64,000 nucleotides of DNA from Carposina sasakii (GCA_014607495.2 CP053156.1:8184001-8248000), one strand, 5' to 3'; shown: positions 47,133 through 60,204, counted from the stretch's first letter. Notes: a model not told the origin generated them from the sequence alone. Program-made: numbers and translations.

Positions 47133-47333
47133 TAATATGAAGTGACAAAAAAAAAAAACTACCTATACTGTTACATAGGCATATATCTTTATTATACCTA
47201 GGTATATAATATTACTCTATTATCTGATACTGTACTGTACCCAATATCAACGATCCAATTTCATCCTTAAATTATTCATGTGCAACGCGTACCTAACCCA
47301 TATTGATTTTACAATTCTCGTATTCTATTACCC

Positions 47334-47723
47334 ATGACCCTCGAGCCTTGGAAGATTGGGCGCTCTCTGGTGTGGGACGCAACTTGCGTTGACACCTTAG
47401 CAGCGTCCCATCTCCCAGGCACAACAATCAAAAGTGGCTCTGCGGCCAATGCGGCTGAAAACCTCAAACGACGCAAATACGCAAACCTCAGTGGTGACTA
47501 CCTATTTGAGCCGTTTGGGGTTGAAACCATGGGGCCATGGGGTCTAGGAGCCTACAACCTTTTTAAGGATATTTCGAAAAGGTTGGTCGAGGCATAACAT
47601 GACCAGAGGGCTGGCTCATTTTTTGGACTGCGAGTAAGCCTCACTATCCAGCGGGGCAACGCTGCCAGCCTTTTGGGCACATTGCCAGCGGTGGAGGACT
47701 TGCAAGGAGTCTTCTATTTGTAA
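47334..47723 (+). pseudogene. Fragment of a retroelement-type ORF (PWKIGRSLVWDATCVDT)
   Basis: The frame reads MTLEPWKIGRSLVWDATCVD, then AANAAENLKRRKYANL and VETMGPWGLGAYN, then TAA at 47595-47597. It stays open in the same frame afterwards (HDQRAGSFF, TIQRGNAASLLGTL) to TAA at 47721-47723. I recognise this block as a common C-terminal segment of repetitive, retroelement-associated proteins in animals whose function is not established; I cannot name the family. One premature stop and no upstream partner make it a dead fragment. Its 5' limit is uncertain. Confidence 0.6.
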
Positions 47724-49029
47724 ATTTTATTTTATTTTGTATCTCTAGTTTTTTTTAATGTAGGTTTAGTTGTTATTGCAAATAATTTTATATATATTAC
47801 CATGCATAATGCATATACCTACACTCCCGTAATCTGGTAGCCAGAACTGCATGATCACAAAGGGGATCCCACAGCCACGTTTAGCATAGCAGGGATGGAT
47901 GTAAATTATCAGTGACAAAGTAGCTAGTATAACCTGAAAGAACGCCTAAGTTTCTTAGTCGACTCTTCGACATGCATGGAAGGAGAAGCTGATGTATTGT
48001 AATGAAGCCCCGCATCAGCACAGGACAAATTCAAAAGGTAAAAACCAAAAGAATTCTGGTAGTCACGATCTGAAAGGATCCACATTAAAGAGAGTAAGAG
48101 TCATCGAAAAGTTATCTGATCTAAGTATTTTACTTAAGCCTTAAAGCATTTACGTGATTGAAAATATCGAGTCGCATCGCCAGGCTTTGCAGCTATATTT
48201 TTCAAAGACGCATTTCCTAAGAACCCTACCCTACATAATCTTTATAGGCTGCTTTTTTATGTTATAAGAAGCTTCATTGTTTAATATTTTTATTATTTAG
48301 AAAAATGCATATAGTAGAAAAAGATTGGCTCATATTTATTAGAAAAACCTTTGTGACATCATCACTATTCATTTTAAATTGTCATAAAACGTTTTTATAT
48401 TTTATGCGCGATTTACTGAAAATAATATCCAGAAATATACGATATCAAACAAATAAACCCTCATTTATTTTTCTAAAGTTTGGTGCATATAATATGTTTG
48501 ATGTTGTCTTCTTACCAATATCTAAAATCTAAAATATTCCACAAATATGGTGTAATACGAGTATTATATTTTATATGGCTTCTCTCACCAATATTTCAAA
48601 TATTCATGACGGTATGTAGCTTATTCTTATTTGATTAAACCAAAGAGCATTTCCTTATACATTTCTATTCACCCTTCTATTTCCAATAGTTGATTGCGAG
48701 AGTTCTTAGTTTTTATTGAATATTTTCTATACAGAAAGTACTTTTGGAATAATAAAATCGTTTTGAAAGAGTGAATCACCGTTGGCGCTGCGCGGAGGTA
48801 AGAATGTTTTTGCATTACAAACGACGAATCGTCCCGACAGAATAGTCTCCATATTCAATATTGTATTTGATATTGGATTCTTAGAACCAAGATCATTTGG
48901 AGCTTTTAATATGCGCAGCATTCTTAATGATGCATTCATATTTTTCTTATCTTATATACCGATATTTAAGACGTAATTTTATCTGAATAAAACTGGGTTT
49001 AATGTCTGTAAAAAGAATAAGGAATATTT
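47724..49029. other. Non-coding; repeat fragment at 47838-47970
   Basis: The part 47838-47970 (AGCCAGAACTGCATGATC, TTAGTCGACTC) resembles 12105-12240. The remainder is AT-rich with no recognisable gene. Confidence 0.5.
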
Positions 49030-49175
49030 ACATACATACATGTAATCACGCCTTTATCCCTTACGGGGTAGGCAGAGCACCAAGGGCCGATAGGACCACA
49101 TGGTGCCACTTCTGACCAATTTTGAGGGTTTAGTTGCGATGTACAAGTTCGGTTAATAGTGACAGGTGGTCAGCC
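49030..49175 (+). repeat. Interspersed repeat (CACGCCTTTATCCCTTACGG)
   Basis: This is a longer version of the fragment at 36810-36875, with GGCAGAGCACCAAGGGCCG and CCACATGGTGCCACTTC. It is a lepidopteran-type dispersed repeat, non-coding. Confidence 0.6.
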
Positions 49176-50335
49176 CATCGCCTACAAAACACCAAGACCC
49201 TCTTGTCCCTATATTTATATATTTATGAATATTTATTTATTTCTTTCTTTCTTTTTACACACCATCTTTACAGGTAGGTTTGTTGGTTGTAAAGAAATAA
49301 GGAGTACCCTATTGTACTGTACTTGACAAGGTTTTGATTCCTATGACGTTAGATCATACAAATTATACTAATGTAATATGCGCATCTCAGATTATGCATC
49401 ACTTAATCAATATTCTGAAAACTAGGTTCGATTCTATTTGCATGCAGATAAGATATTTTAAGGTACGACGTCCTTCTGAAGCTAGAGCAGAAATAGAAAC
49501 AAGGCCGGTGCGGTCAGGGTGCCGGTGTTGTATTTCAGGTGAAGCCTATAGTTAAAAACAGAATATCGATACAGGGCAAAAGTTAATTTTATCATACTCG
49601 TGTGCCATGGAGTCTACGTAGATGTACGTTACATTTTACACATAACGCCATTGAACTGTAACGTATGTTAGTTTATGCACAATTTATAGGACCCCTTATT
49701 AAAGTTCGTTAGGTATTTTTAAATACTATTTTATAGAAAAAATATTTAATTTTAAACTCCAAACGTAATTTTTTTCAGTTCAAAAAATTGTCTATAATAA
49801 AAGCCTCCTTGTTATGAAGATGTTAACTCACTTCAAAGCATCTTCATACAATCAGCATTTATCCGGATTAGTGTATCAAGAGTTATGTAAGTACGAGTAC
49901 CTCCGTGAGATCATTGGATTAATTAGATACATGCTGTCATTGTCACGGTCGGTATACTCGTATGTACAGGCAGCTAGACGCCTGTAAATCTTGTTGCTTA
50001 ATTGACTGATTTCATATCCACTGCAGTTTTCTACTTTTATGTGTTATTAGGTAATGATACACTTACACATAAGATCTTGTAATACTAACAAACTATAGAC
50101 TCATTTGTCTGTGAATAAATAATTTTTATTTCATTTTATTTCATTTTATTTTATTTATTTATTTATTAGGTATGTATTTTCAGTGAGCGTGATTTATTTA
50201 GAGATTAAATGAAATTGTATCAGGCGTTACAATTCGGAAGCTCAAATATTCAGTCAGGTCAGTGGAGGGTGTAGGGCCCGGTGGTGGGCGCACCCATAGT
50301 GAATATTTAGAGATTTAAAACAAGGAATTATTTTA

Positions 50336-50568
50336 TACTAGTGGACGCCCGCGACTTCGTCCGCGTGGACTGCAGAAAAAACAAAATGTCTAAATTATCC
50401 GGGATAAAAAAAAAAATCCCGGGATATAAAGTAGCCTATGTGTTAATCCAGGGTGTCAGCTAACTCTATACCAAATTTTATTAAAATCGCTCCAGCCGTT
50501 TTTACGTGAAAGAGTAACAAACATCCATCCATCCATACTTACAAACTTTCGCATTTATAATATATAAC
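50336..50568 (-). mobile_element. CCACTAGT-family repeat (minus strand)
   Basis: On the plus strand it begins ACTAGTGGACGCCCGCGACT and ends with CATACTTACAAACTTTCGC and TTTATAATATA, the inverse of the copies at 14477-14906. It is followed by a second repeat (50569-50898) with GACA microsatellite units near 50840-50862 and the end TTTATAATATTAG. Confidence 0.75.
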
Positions 50569-51416
50569 TTTCAACCCTTATTTCACCCCTTAGCTGGTCG
50601 AAATTTCAAAAATGCTAGAACAAATGTTTAATGATTTCTTATCAAGTGCTTAAATATAAAGTTTCATGGTTTTATCTTTTAAAATTAAGAAATCCCATAC
50701 AAACTTTCAACCTCTATTTCAACCCCTTCATCCCTTTTTTTTCGAAATAAAAAGTAGCCTATGTTCTGTCTCAGGGTCTAAAGATTGTCTGTACCAAATT
50801 TCATCAAAATCGGTTGCGAGGTTTAAGCGGGAAAGCGTAACAGACAGACAGACAGACAGACAGAGTTACTTTCGCATTTATAATATTAGTTGGGATAGAT
50901 CAAAGGAAGGAGTGTGAATTGGTACAGTTGAAGTTAGTATTTAGATGAACCAGAGATCAGACAACTTCAGTAGTCATGAGCAATAAATGTTTACACAAAT
51001 GTTCTCATGCCTTTTTAATTTAATCCATACCAAGCTTTCCAAAGAAAGGTTGGCGTCGCGCAGTCGGTCGGTGGTAAAACCATTGCTAAATCACACTTGC
51101 CATCATCATCTTCATGCCCATATCCCATTATTGATCCTTATTCATATTGCCAAGGTGTTTATTTTACATACAAAAAATACTTATTTAATTTAATTTAATG
51201 ACGGCCGATTGGTCTAGTAGGTAGTGACCCTGCCTACGACGCCACAGGTCCTGGGTTCGAATCCCGGTAGGTGCAAACATTGATATGATAAATATTAATG
51301 TTTGTTTCCGAGTCATGGATGTTTCTATACTTATCTATGTATTTATATACCGTTACTTAGTACCCACGACACAAGACCTTAGGGATCTTAGTGTGGGACT
51401 AGGTTAATGTGTTGTA

Positions 51417-52677
51417 CAGTCTGTTTGACAAGAGCGTGTACGGCAAAACTCGGGAATGAATTGGGATTAAAAATAGAAAAAAAATACACTCATTATACAT
51501 GATATAGACAATGATGCTTTATTATTATAACTTGTCCAGTCGCCTCCATTATCAATAATTGACTGGAGTCTTCGAGCATACTTTCTACTAATTTTATTGC
51601 ATAATCCTGGGACAAAGACCTCCAAATAAGTCTAATTTCACGAACTAATCGTTTTAAAGTCCAGATCTGCTTTCCTCGAAGCTTCAACTTCATGAGTGCC
51701 CAAACATTTTCTATTGGATTTGCATCCGGCGACTGTGATGGCCAATCTAGTACTTCAACGTCATTTTCTTGTTTCCACGCTGTACAAAGACGACTCCGAT
51801 GTTTCGGGTCATTGTCTTCTTGCAGTAACCAATATATGTTTTTCCTTCTAAACCACTTTTGAGCAGATGGTAATAAAGCCATTTGATATATTTTGACCAT
51901 TTTAGCTGCATTTAAATTACCTGTAAATATGTGCAAGGTACCAAATCCCTGTTTTGAAAAACAACCCCAAACGTGCACCTTCACCGGATGTTTTACCGTC
52001 CGCTGGATGAATTATTGGCGTGGGTACACCAGGTATGAGTGACAGAAGAACGTGCCCAAAAAGAAGCTTCGTCCGAAAAAATTACATTGTCCCAATCCCG
52101 GTCAAATTTTCCTGCGCCCAGTGAGTCTCTTTTTAACATGATTTTCCGAAAGTAGCGGTTTCTTTATTATGCTACGAAATTTTACATCATGAGCCAGTAA
52201 ACGTCTTCTTATAGTATCACATGACACATTAAGGCCCTTTTAAAGCAAAACCACTTGGCCACCACGTAACGATAGGCGAGAATTCTTCTCGAATACCCGT
52301 AAAATCATTTTGTCCTCCTTTTTCGTTGTTTTTTGCGTAGAGCCACGATTAGGCAGATCGTCGACATTTTTTACTTCGGAATAGCGTTTCACCCACTTAC
52401 AAACAAATGTCTTTGACTTTTTCATGTATTTTGCAGCGGCTGCGTATGACATTTTGGGTCCTTTTGGATGCAAACACAAAAACACTGCTTCATAACGTGA
52501 TGCGTACGTAGCGCTCATGACGAAATACGTCCTTCTCTGACAAAGATCGAACGACAACTGAGACTCTATACACAAAGCATCTGAGGGGAAGGGGCTAGCT
52601 ACCTGCCCAATTCTCAACCAAGCTTCTAGCGGTACCTAAAAAAAGTTTTGCCGTACACGCTCTTGTCAAACAGACTG
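51417..52677 (-). mobile_element. Tc1-type DNA transposon, 34-bp perfect inverted repeats, TA target
   Basis: The termini are perfect 34-bp inverted repeats (51417-51450 and 52644-52677, beginning CAGTCTGTTTGACAAGAG), flanked by TA at 51415-51416 and 52678-52679. The length of 1261 bp fits a full-sized Tc1 element. It encodes a broken DD34E transposase on the minus strand. Perfect ends suggest recent activity or mobilisation by a relative, even though this copy's transposase is damaged. Confidence 0.95.
51493..52518 (-). pseudogene. Tc1-type (DD34E) transposase, frameshifted
   Basis: Transposase binds the terminal repeats and moves the element by cut and paste. The N-terminal frame (start 52518, end 52240, 92 residues) reads MSATYASRYEAVF and contains a helix-turn-helix-like region (SYAAAAKYMKKSKTFVCKWV). 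The C-terminal frame (51984-51493) has DNDPKHRS and WPSQSPDANPIENVW; there are 34 residues between the catalytic Asp of DN and the Glu of IENVW, which defines DD34E. The middle part, with the first catalytic Asp (NVIFSDEASF near 52090-52060), lies in another frame, so at least two breaks fall between 52240 and 51984. Confidence 0.88.
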
Positions 52678-52707
52678 TATAGTGTGTGAATATAAAAAAA
52701 AAAAAAT

Positions 52708-53873
52708 TTAACGTTTCTGTAAATCCAACTTAGTTTTGGTTGTACGAGTATAGCGTGACAACTAACTACACAGCTCATTCTCTACTATGTCCCTAACGAT
52801 AATCAAATCGTTGAACTAACAAGGCTATCAAAATACCGCAGGAACTTTCACCGAGGTCGCTCTGGGACGTTTATTATAGTCTAATTGTGTAACAAATCAC
52901 AATATTATATGAGGCCAAGGTTTATGATGGATAACCTAATTTATTTAAAGAAAAAAAAAACTGTACTGCGTATTTTTTGTACAAATTTTCTCAAGCTAAA
53001 ATGCGATTAGAACCTAGAAAATGCCAAAGAAATATACATACAAACATGCACTCGAAAAGCATAACCCTCCTTTTGGAGCAGTCGGGTAAAAATATAATTT
53101 ATTGCGATCATTATTTATATTAAAAGTCGCGGTTAATGGTAGATTTGCTGTCACTGTTAAAAACCTAGATGGATTGCGAAATATAACGTTACACTGTGAT
53201 GGCTAGTAGGTACTTAGTGCTTTAATGGTATCTGTTAATAACGATTAAATTTTAAAACTTGATAACACATATTTTTAAATTGGAATTAAATAGGTACGTA
53301 GGTTTTAGTTCAAAGATCGTTTAGGTTTAAACAACTTACCACAATTCGTGTTAACAACGAAACGATTACTATTTAATAAATTACATCTGAGGCATTATTG
53401 GGGTTTTGTTAATTAGTTTTCCAAATATGTCCGATCTGTATGAAAAGCTTAACAACATCGAGTATCTAGTATATCCTTTAAGGTATCAACGCCGGGAGCA
53501 ACAGAAAGATCACCAGAAAAGTATAAACTGAAGAAAATATCTTTCCATATTCAGATGACTATTACTAAAAACGACTGCGATATCGCATTTCGTTTCGCGA
53601 AACAGATTTGACGGACGACAAATCAGCGGTTTGTGGTTTCACTAGGTAACCTACACCATAGAGGAATTTAATATTATTCCTCTATGCCTACACGCACCGC
53701 GCTGATTTGTGTGGCCTAATTTATAAATTACCTTATCTTAATGGTTTGGATTGTCGAGGTCGCATCCTTAATGTTATTGCTGGATAGAGTTTATATTTTG
53801 CTTGTTTTATTTTTGTACAATATGTTTGGTATTCTTAATATTTTTACAATACTCCTATATACGCTGTATATTT
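52708..53873. other. Non-coding; short palindrome at 53658
   Basis: No gene recognised. A short inverted repeat CATAGAGGAAT/ATTCCTCTATG lies at about 53658-53690. Confidence 0.45.
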
Positions 53874-54069
53874 AACTAGCGGCCGCCTATGACTTCGTCC
53901 GCGTCACCCGTGCAAGTAAGCTATATAGCAAGCCGGGGTAGGATATATATATCAACCTCGATAAATGGGCTATCTAAAAATGAAAGACTTTTTTAAATCG
54001 TACTAGTAGTTCCTGTGATTACTACGTTCAACCAAACAAACATACAGCAGCTTTATAATATTAGTGTAG
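53874..54069 (+). mobile_element. Short lepidopteran interspersed repeat (ACTTCGTCCGCGT)
   Basis: It begins TAACTAGCGGCCGCC, followed by ATGACTTCGTCCGCGTCACC, and ends CTTTATAATATTAGTGTAG, the usual start and end of this dispersed type. It is related to 4637-4931 and 61003-61277. Confidence 0.7.
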
Positions 54070-54872
54070 ATTTAAGAATAATCTAAACGATATCTAAACT
54101 CTCCGTACCTACAGATTTTGTTAGTGGACTATTTTCATGTCGTCTTGCTTAATCATCATCTTCCTGTCCTGTTCCCATTTATTTGGGGTCGGCGCAATAT
54201 GTACTTCCATTCATCCCTAAGTATTATCCATCGTCTTGCTTAATATATGCTCTTTTATTATCCCATGAAGGTATATCAGATATCAATTATTCCATATTAT
54301 ACGAGATACTTGTACTGTTACAAAAAAGGTATATTGTGTGAGCTTTCTCTTTTAACAAATACGTTTCGTAACACGGAATAAAACCACCAAAATAATTTAA
54401 ACATACAGTGAAACATAAGCTATAGAGATTAGGCCTTCACGTCCCACGAATATTCGTGGGAGGTTATAGGTATATAATATAATAATGTACATCTGTACCC
54501 ACAACATCAACACCCACAATAATTCCAACTGAAAAGCTCGGACTGACAGGAGGAAAATGTGAAAAAAACTGTTAATACATTTTTGTAACGTGTTTTTTTA
54601 AATTATTTTCCAATAAGTTATATTTCTTTATATACCATGAGACGAAATGACATTGATATTTGAAATTAAAATAATGCAATAGGTAGGTGTAGATTCTATT
54701 GCAAATCATTTTAGTACGAAGGTACGAGTAGGTAATATTTATTACTTATAAATAATGCAATACAATTTCCGTATGACATTACTTCACACAAAGAATAATA
54801 AAAGCTTTTGATCATAAAGAATTTTCAAAAACTTTCTTCTTTTAAAAAACTCTAAATAAATCACGTACCTAA

Positions 54873-55044
54873 GGGTCGGTTCATATCTGATCTCCAGGTA
54901 CAAGCAAACGTACGTTCGACCATGCTCGACGCACTAACGTATCATGAGTGTGAACGATCGAGTGTTTTTCTATACATTTTGTCTGTTTTGGCGTTACGCG
55001 ACCGATAATACGCGACGCATGTTCCGTCAGATATGAACCGACCC
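54873..55044. mobile_element. 172-bp MITE with TAA target duplication (PIF/Harbinger-like)
   Basis: The ends GGGTCGGTTCATATCTGA and TCAGATATGAACCGACCC are perfect inverted repeats, flanked by TAA on both sides (54870-54872 and 55045-55047). A 3-bp TWA duplication with a short, GC-richer non-coding interior is typical of PIF/Harbinger-derived MITEs. Confidence 0.85.
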
Positions 55045-55047
55045 TAA

Positions 55048-57196
55048 AAGTAACTGGAGTATTATATATCTTAGTATTAAAACAGTTTTAAAATATTTAC
55101 TTCGAAAATTTGAGTATCGAAGCCTCCGAGTATTTCTCAATGACACGTAAGCACCCTTATGAATTTACCAATAAGCCATTGACTTTTCCATGACTTTGGT
55201 CATAGAATACTCGTACCAAATAACAAAGGTATAAAAGAAACATTCTGAGAAAGAACCATACAAAACAGTATCGTAGTAAATAAGAAAGTGCATATCACTT
55301 CGCACATCGGTTAACTTCACCATTCAATCCTATCATCAACCTATCGCCCACAATCATTCGTTCATCTCTTTTTAATACGTCAGAAATAAGTGAGAGAACC
55401 ATGAAGAAGGTATAAAAGAGGAGGTGGAACTATGAAGTGAGTTGTGTGGCAATCGTGAGGCCATGACGTCATGATACATGAACACAGTAGCTGTGTAACC
55501 ACATGCTTGTGCTCCGAAATGTAACCGTATTAAAATTACAAAGACACTACCGCTTTTATCAGTTTTATCTTTTACTAAAACGTAGTATAATATTGCCATC
55601 TAGCCATGAGTAATTGCACTAGTAAAACAATCTTGAACCATATTGATAATGAGCAAGTATTTGGACTAGTCACTAGTCACTACAAGATGGTTTCTATGTA
55701 AATGGGCAGGGCTACAGTGTTCAGTGCTCCCCTGGTCCCATACTTCACCCCCTTTTTTTTGTCATTCAATCACAATCACATTTTTTGTCTGAAAATATAC
55801 TTAGCCGCTACTCCTCTTTTATTTCTTCTTCGTGGAGAGAACCATCAGTCGGTTGATAGAGTAGAGTCGTTTGATTAAGCAATCATACATACATTGTCTG
55901 TATTTACAAAAGCGACTTAAGCTCTAGGATGTGCTAGGCCTAATGTGAGCCTAAATTGTATTTAATACTTACCGACATAGGCCTTATTCTCTTAAGAGCA
56001 TCTTAGTTGTTCAGATTATTGGTTCCTGATCGATTATTTGGGTCAGACGAAGCCTACTAACTTAAGTTCAAACTTTTATAACCTGATGTCTGCTAGCTCT
56101 CTCATCTAGGGATAAGTCGCCATAAAAGTGGTCAAGTTTTGCTATTCTAGGTAAATAATTTAACTAGACCAAATAAACTTGTGGCCTTATCAAAACTTAA
56201 TTTGACTAGCAGCTGTTGTAGGGCTGTCAACTTTGGTCCAAGTTTTTCATAACTACCTTAAAGTCGAGGCCCAGCTATCAATTGTGATATGTTTTTTCAT
56301 TATAAAAGTTGTTAAAGTAGGTATACTTTATACTGAACGGTTTTCAGTGTCTCAATGGGCTTCCGGATTTTTTGCTGATAATGCCCGTGTAGATTAAAGT
56401 ACCGCGATAAGAGCACAGGCGTGTTGACATTTTGGCAAAGTGGTTAGCGGTTATATCTTTACCTTATCACGTAATAAAATGACTTGGTCAGGAAATAGGT
56501 TGTTTATAACACAATAACAGTATTTTTATGATGATACAATAAGTATTATTGTAGATATCATCTCGAGGCCAGATATGGCGAGGTAAAAGATCAGTTGAGA
56601 TAATGAGATCCTGCAGTTCTGGTATTGTAGGGTATTTCTAAAAATGGAGGTAGTTTTTGTATTTTAAATTAAAAGCTCAAACATAAAACGACATTCTTGT
56701 TCAAGTAACCATTCATTCATTCATTCATGCGTAACAAAAAGCGCTCCAGAGTGTGGTTTGAGGATCATTAATTGTAACAGTTGAGGAGTAAATAATCTAT
56801 CTGATAATATATAATAAATAGTCTATCTGGGTTTTGGAGTGTTTTTATTATAGTATCTCCATCGCGAATAAGTTCTACAGACACATTTTAATAGCGAGAG
56901 GCCAAAATAATAAGTAATATCGCTGTATCTGAGTAACTAGGGCGACCAAAACTACTGGGCATAGAAAGCATGTTATGTTAGAAGTTTGAAGAGTGTAAGG
57001 AAACTTTAAAAAACGATTTCCCCAAGTGATAATGAGGAATAAATGGGTACCTACTAAAGTTTACAGTATTGTGGGCGGGAGTGATAATGTTGTAACATTT
57101 TTAATATGGTGAAATCACGTTCTAAATATTTCAAATAACATGTTTATAGATGTTCCTAACATTATACGATCGTGATAGGATACCACGATTAGTTTA
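55048..57196. other. Non-coding, no feature recognised
   Basis: This is AT-rich sequence up to the start of the right duplication copy at 57197. Short frames have no recognisable similarity. It does not match the sequence to the left of 580, so the duplication boundary is sharp. Confidence 0.5.
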
Positions 57197-57825
57197 TAAG
57201 TTGTAATAGAGTATTAACAGTTTAAAGATATTCATAGCTTACAAGTCTTTCACAAAGTAATGTATGGTAAAATATAAACATACCTATATATATATAACAA
57301 GTATATTGCCCATAAATCATAATCGTACCTATCTTAACCTATAAGTACTTCAATATAAAATGGAGCTGTTCATATAGTCAAATGAGGGCGCTGAAGCTCG
57401 CTCGTAAAATGCTATAAATCTCACTTAGCTCGTCGCCGGAGTAGCTACCCCTCATCCGTGGCTTGCATGTTTATTTACGATTTAGCTAACTACTATGCAG
57501 AGTTTTTAGGATAAACATTTACCGTGTTATTACAAAAGAGTTTAAACATTTTTTAAGCTAAACGTGACTGCTACCAAATGTCATATTTAAATCGAGTCTA
57601 ACTTTAGGCGCTCTTTTGTAATAACACCGTTAGCGATCTACGAAACAAAAATTCAAATCGGCCATCTTTAAAAATTGATGACTACTACGAAAAGCGTAGC
57701 ACGTGCTACGAATGATACGTAGCAGATTTTGTAGGAAATTAAAAAATTGTATACAAAGGCAATACAGTATACTCGTACAAAGGGACAGATGTAAATGATC
57801 AGTGACAAGTGATCTATACATATAA

Positions 57826-58135
57826 TAAAAATGTATCGGGTCGCTGTCTGTACATGGAAGATATATGAGAAAAAATATTATAGGAGACCTTTATCAACGC
57901 AAATAGTACCCAAAACAATGATTTTGAAATTTTTGTCTGTTTGTCTGTGCGTTTGTGCACGCTAATCTCAGAAACGGCTGAACCGATTTCGATGCAGTTT
58001 TCACGAATATATTGTGACAGGTCTCACTTAACATATAGGCTACTTTTTATCCCGGGAAAATGTTTTTAACCCGGATAATTTCGACATTTTTTTTTCTATA
58101 GTCCACACTGATGGAGTCGCGGGCGTCCACTAGTT
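57826..58135 (+). mobile_element. CCACTAGT-family repeat inside the right duplication copy
   Basis: This is the duplicate of 1195-1513 with small indels (for example a shorter T run near 58086). Confidence 0.75.
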
Positions 58136-60204
58136 TATACTAAACTTGGCTATTTCTCCTTTCATATTTGCTTTATGAGCGAACAAAGGAGCTTTTTCCC
58201 TCCAAGACATTTCTTTCAGAAAACTATAATACAAAACGACATTGTAAATAGATAGAACATTTAATTCGTTTTATAAATATTAGGCTAAATATAAAAACAC
58301 TGTCGTAAATCAGGCTACTAAGGGTTAAACTCCCTCTTTACTTGTAAAATCACCGTATACGCCATCAGTAGGTATCCAATGTGTTTTTAAAAGCCTATTA
58401 TTGTAGCAGCTTATGTATTATGCTGGCGTACCCAGACTTTATCAAAATATTCTCAATGTAAAACTTACATATTTTAAAATTACGCTTTTATGTAATTTAA
58501 TACTAATGTTATACATATAAGACGAATATTTTAATTAACTATTACTCTTTTGGTTTATATTATTACTATTTAAGAGCGGGCGGAGGGTTTTTGCCTATCA
58601 TTCTGAATACCTACATTTTTACTTGCAAATCAAAATATTATATGAACTGTTTTTTATATAATTTTACATCGAAGTTGATGGTACCTATTTATGCAAAACA
58701 CGTGTTTTTTTTTGTCTCAAATACCACCAATACCTTCATTGATTTAATATCTACGGGAGTGGGTACCATACCTACTAACCTATATTATTATTCATGTATT
58801 TACTAGAGTTATTATGGGAAGATGAACCAGCGCCAGCGTTTAACGAAGCATAATTCACTATTCTCAGTTAATTTAATATGCCCTTTCATGGACCTCGTTT
58901 ATAATTTGGCGGGTTCCGTATGCAAAGGGCATTACGCCTGACCTTTGCCTTTCCTAACAAAAGGTAAGTACATGCTTTTTTTAAATACATAAGTTCGTGG
59001 GAATTCGAAATTACGAGTATATGCAGTATAGTGATGAACCCCTCCACTGCTCCGTTGTTTAGAATCCCGATTTCACATTTTTTTTTTTAATAAATTCGCG
59101 GTTTTTCTGGCACAGTGGAAATTTTGAGAAATCCTTAAAGCCTATCTTAATTAGAGTTCGAGTAAGATTGTAACGGTGAAGGAATTTTTGAAATCGGTCC
59201 AGTGGTTTTTCAGGCAATTCGTTATAAAGACACACACATACAAAAATACAAATACCTTACATCCTCTTTAAAGGTATGGATAAAAACAACATGTGCTACG
59301 ATATACGTATATATGTTCCGTCTTACTTTGTGAATAATTTAATACAATTATATAAAATACTTCACTGGCCTACATAACAAGAGTTTTATTGATTCAGAAG
59401 AACCTTAACCTACGATAAAATCAATAAACGTCTGCCTACGCCTCTAACAATGCGAAACATTTCAATCTAAACTCTCTAAGAACAACTTCAAATGGATATT
59501 TCTTGAAACTTTCGGTATTAGATGATACTAGAAGTAGGTACTCACATATCGTATTTTTTTGTTTACGCTAAATTCATTACGAAATATCGTATCGTATATC
59601 GGTTCATTGTATTTTTATAAAAACTTCTAAACATAAACTTAGTCTTCGACTTCTTTGACTTTTTTTCACTACATATCTAAAGTACAGCTGTTTATTTCAA
59701 AGAAGCAAGTCCGCTTGTAAAAAAATAAAGCGTAGAAATTTAGAGGAAAAAAATCCGGAGTACGAAGTAGCCCATGTCTTGTCTCAGGCTCTAGACTATC
59801 TTTGTACCAAATTTCATTTCATATGATTCAGTAGTTTTGGCGTCAAGTGGTAACAAACATACACATAATCTTTCGTTATGTTAGTTGAGATTTATACCAA
59901 TCTTTATATCGAGTCGTTAATACCTCTGAACTTTGTTACATAAACTTTTGCCATTAACATTAAATTTAAATTTCCTAAAAGCTTAAAACTAAAGGTCAGT
60001 TCTACCTCCAAAGTGACATAGGGGTGGGTGCAAATGTAAATATGTATAGGGTAAATTTACAATGCATCGGGCGCGGTCTTGAACGACACTATTGCAAATA
60101 TCATTAGACTGTAGGCAGTTGTATATACTAGGCCGTAGTTAGGCTTGTATCAAGTAGGTATCTGATAGCTGATCCACTTATCGACTGTTCTGCTGATTAT
60201 AATA

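Larger units (their letters stand above)
51200..52707 (+). mobile_element. tRNA-derived SINE split by a Tc1 transposon
   Basis: The head GACGGCCGATTGGTCTAGTA has an A box, and GGTTCGAATCC at 51254-51264 is a perfect B box. The body continues to GTGGGACTAGGTTAATGTG. The Tc1 element at 51417-52677 interrupts it, and the SINE resumes with TAGTGTGTGAATA and an A-rich tail (52694-52707). The minus-strand copy at 330-550 shows the uninterrupted layout. Confidence 0.8.

Noticed and set aside
50987..51193. 68-codon frame beginning MFTQMFSCLFNLIH
   Set aside because: Hydrophobic AT-driven frame overlapping a dispersed repeat; no further support.
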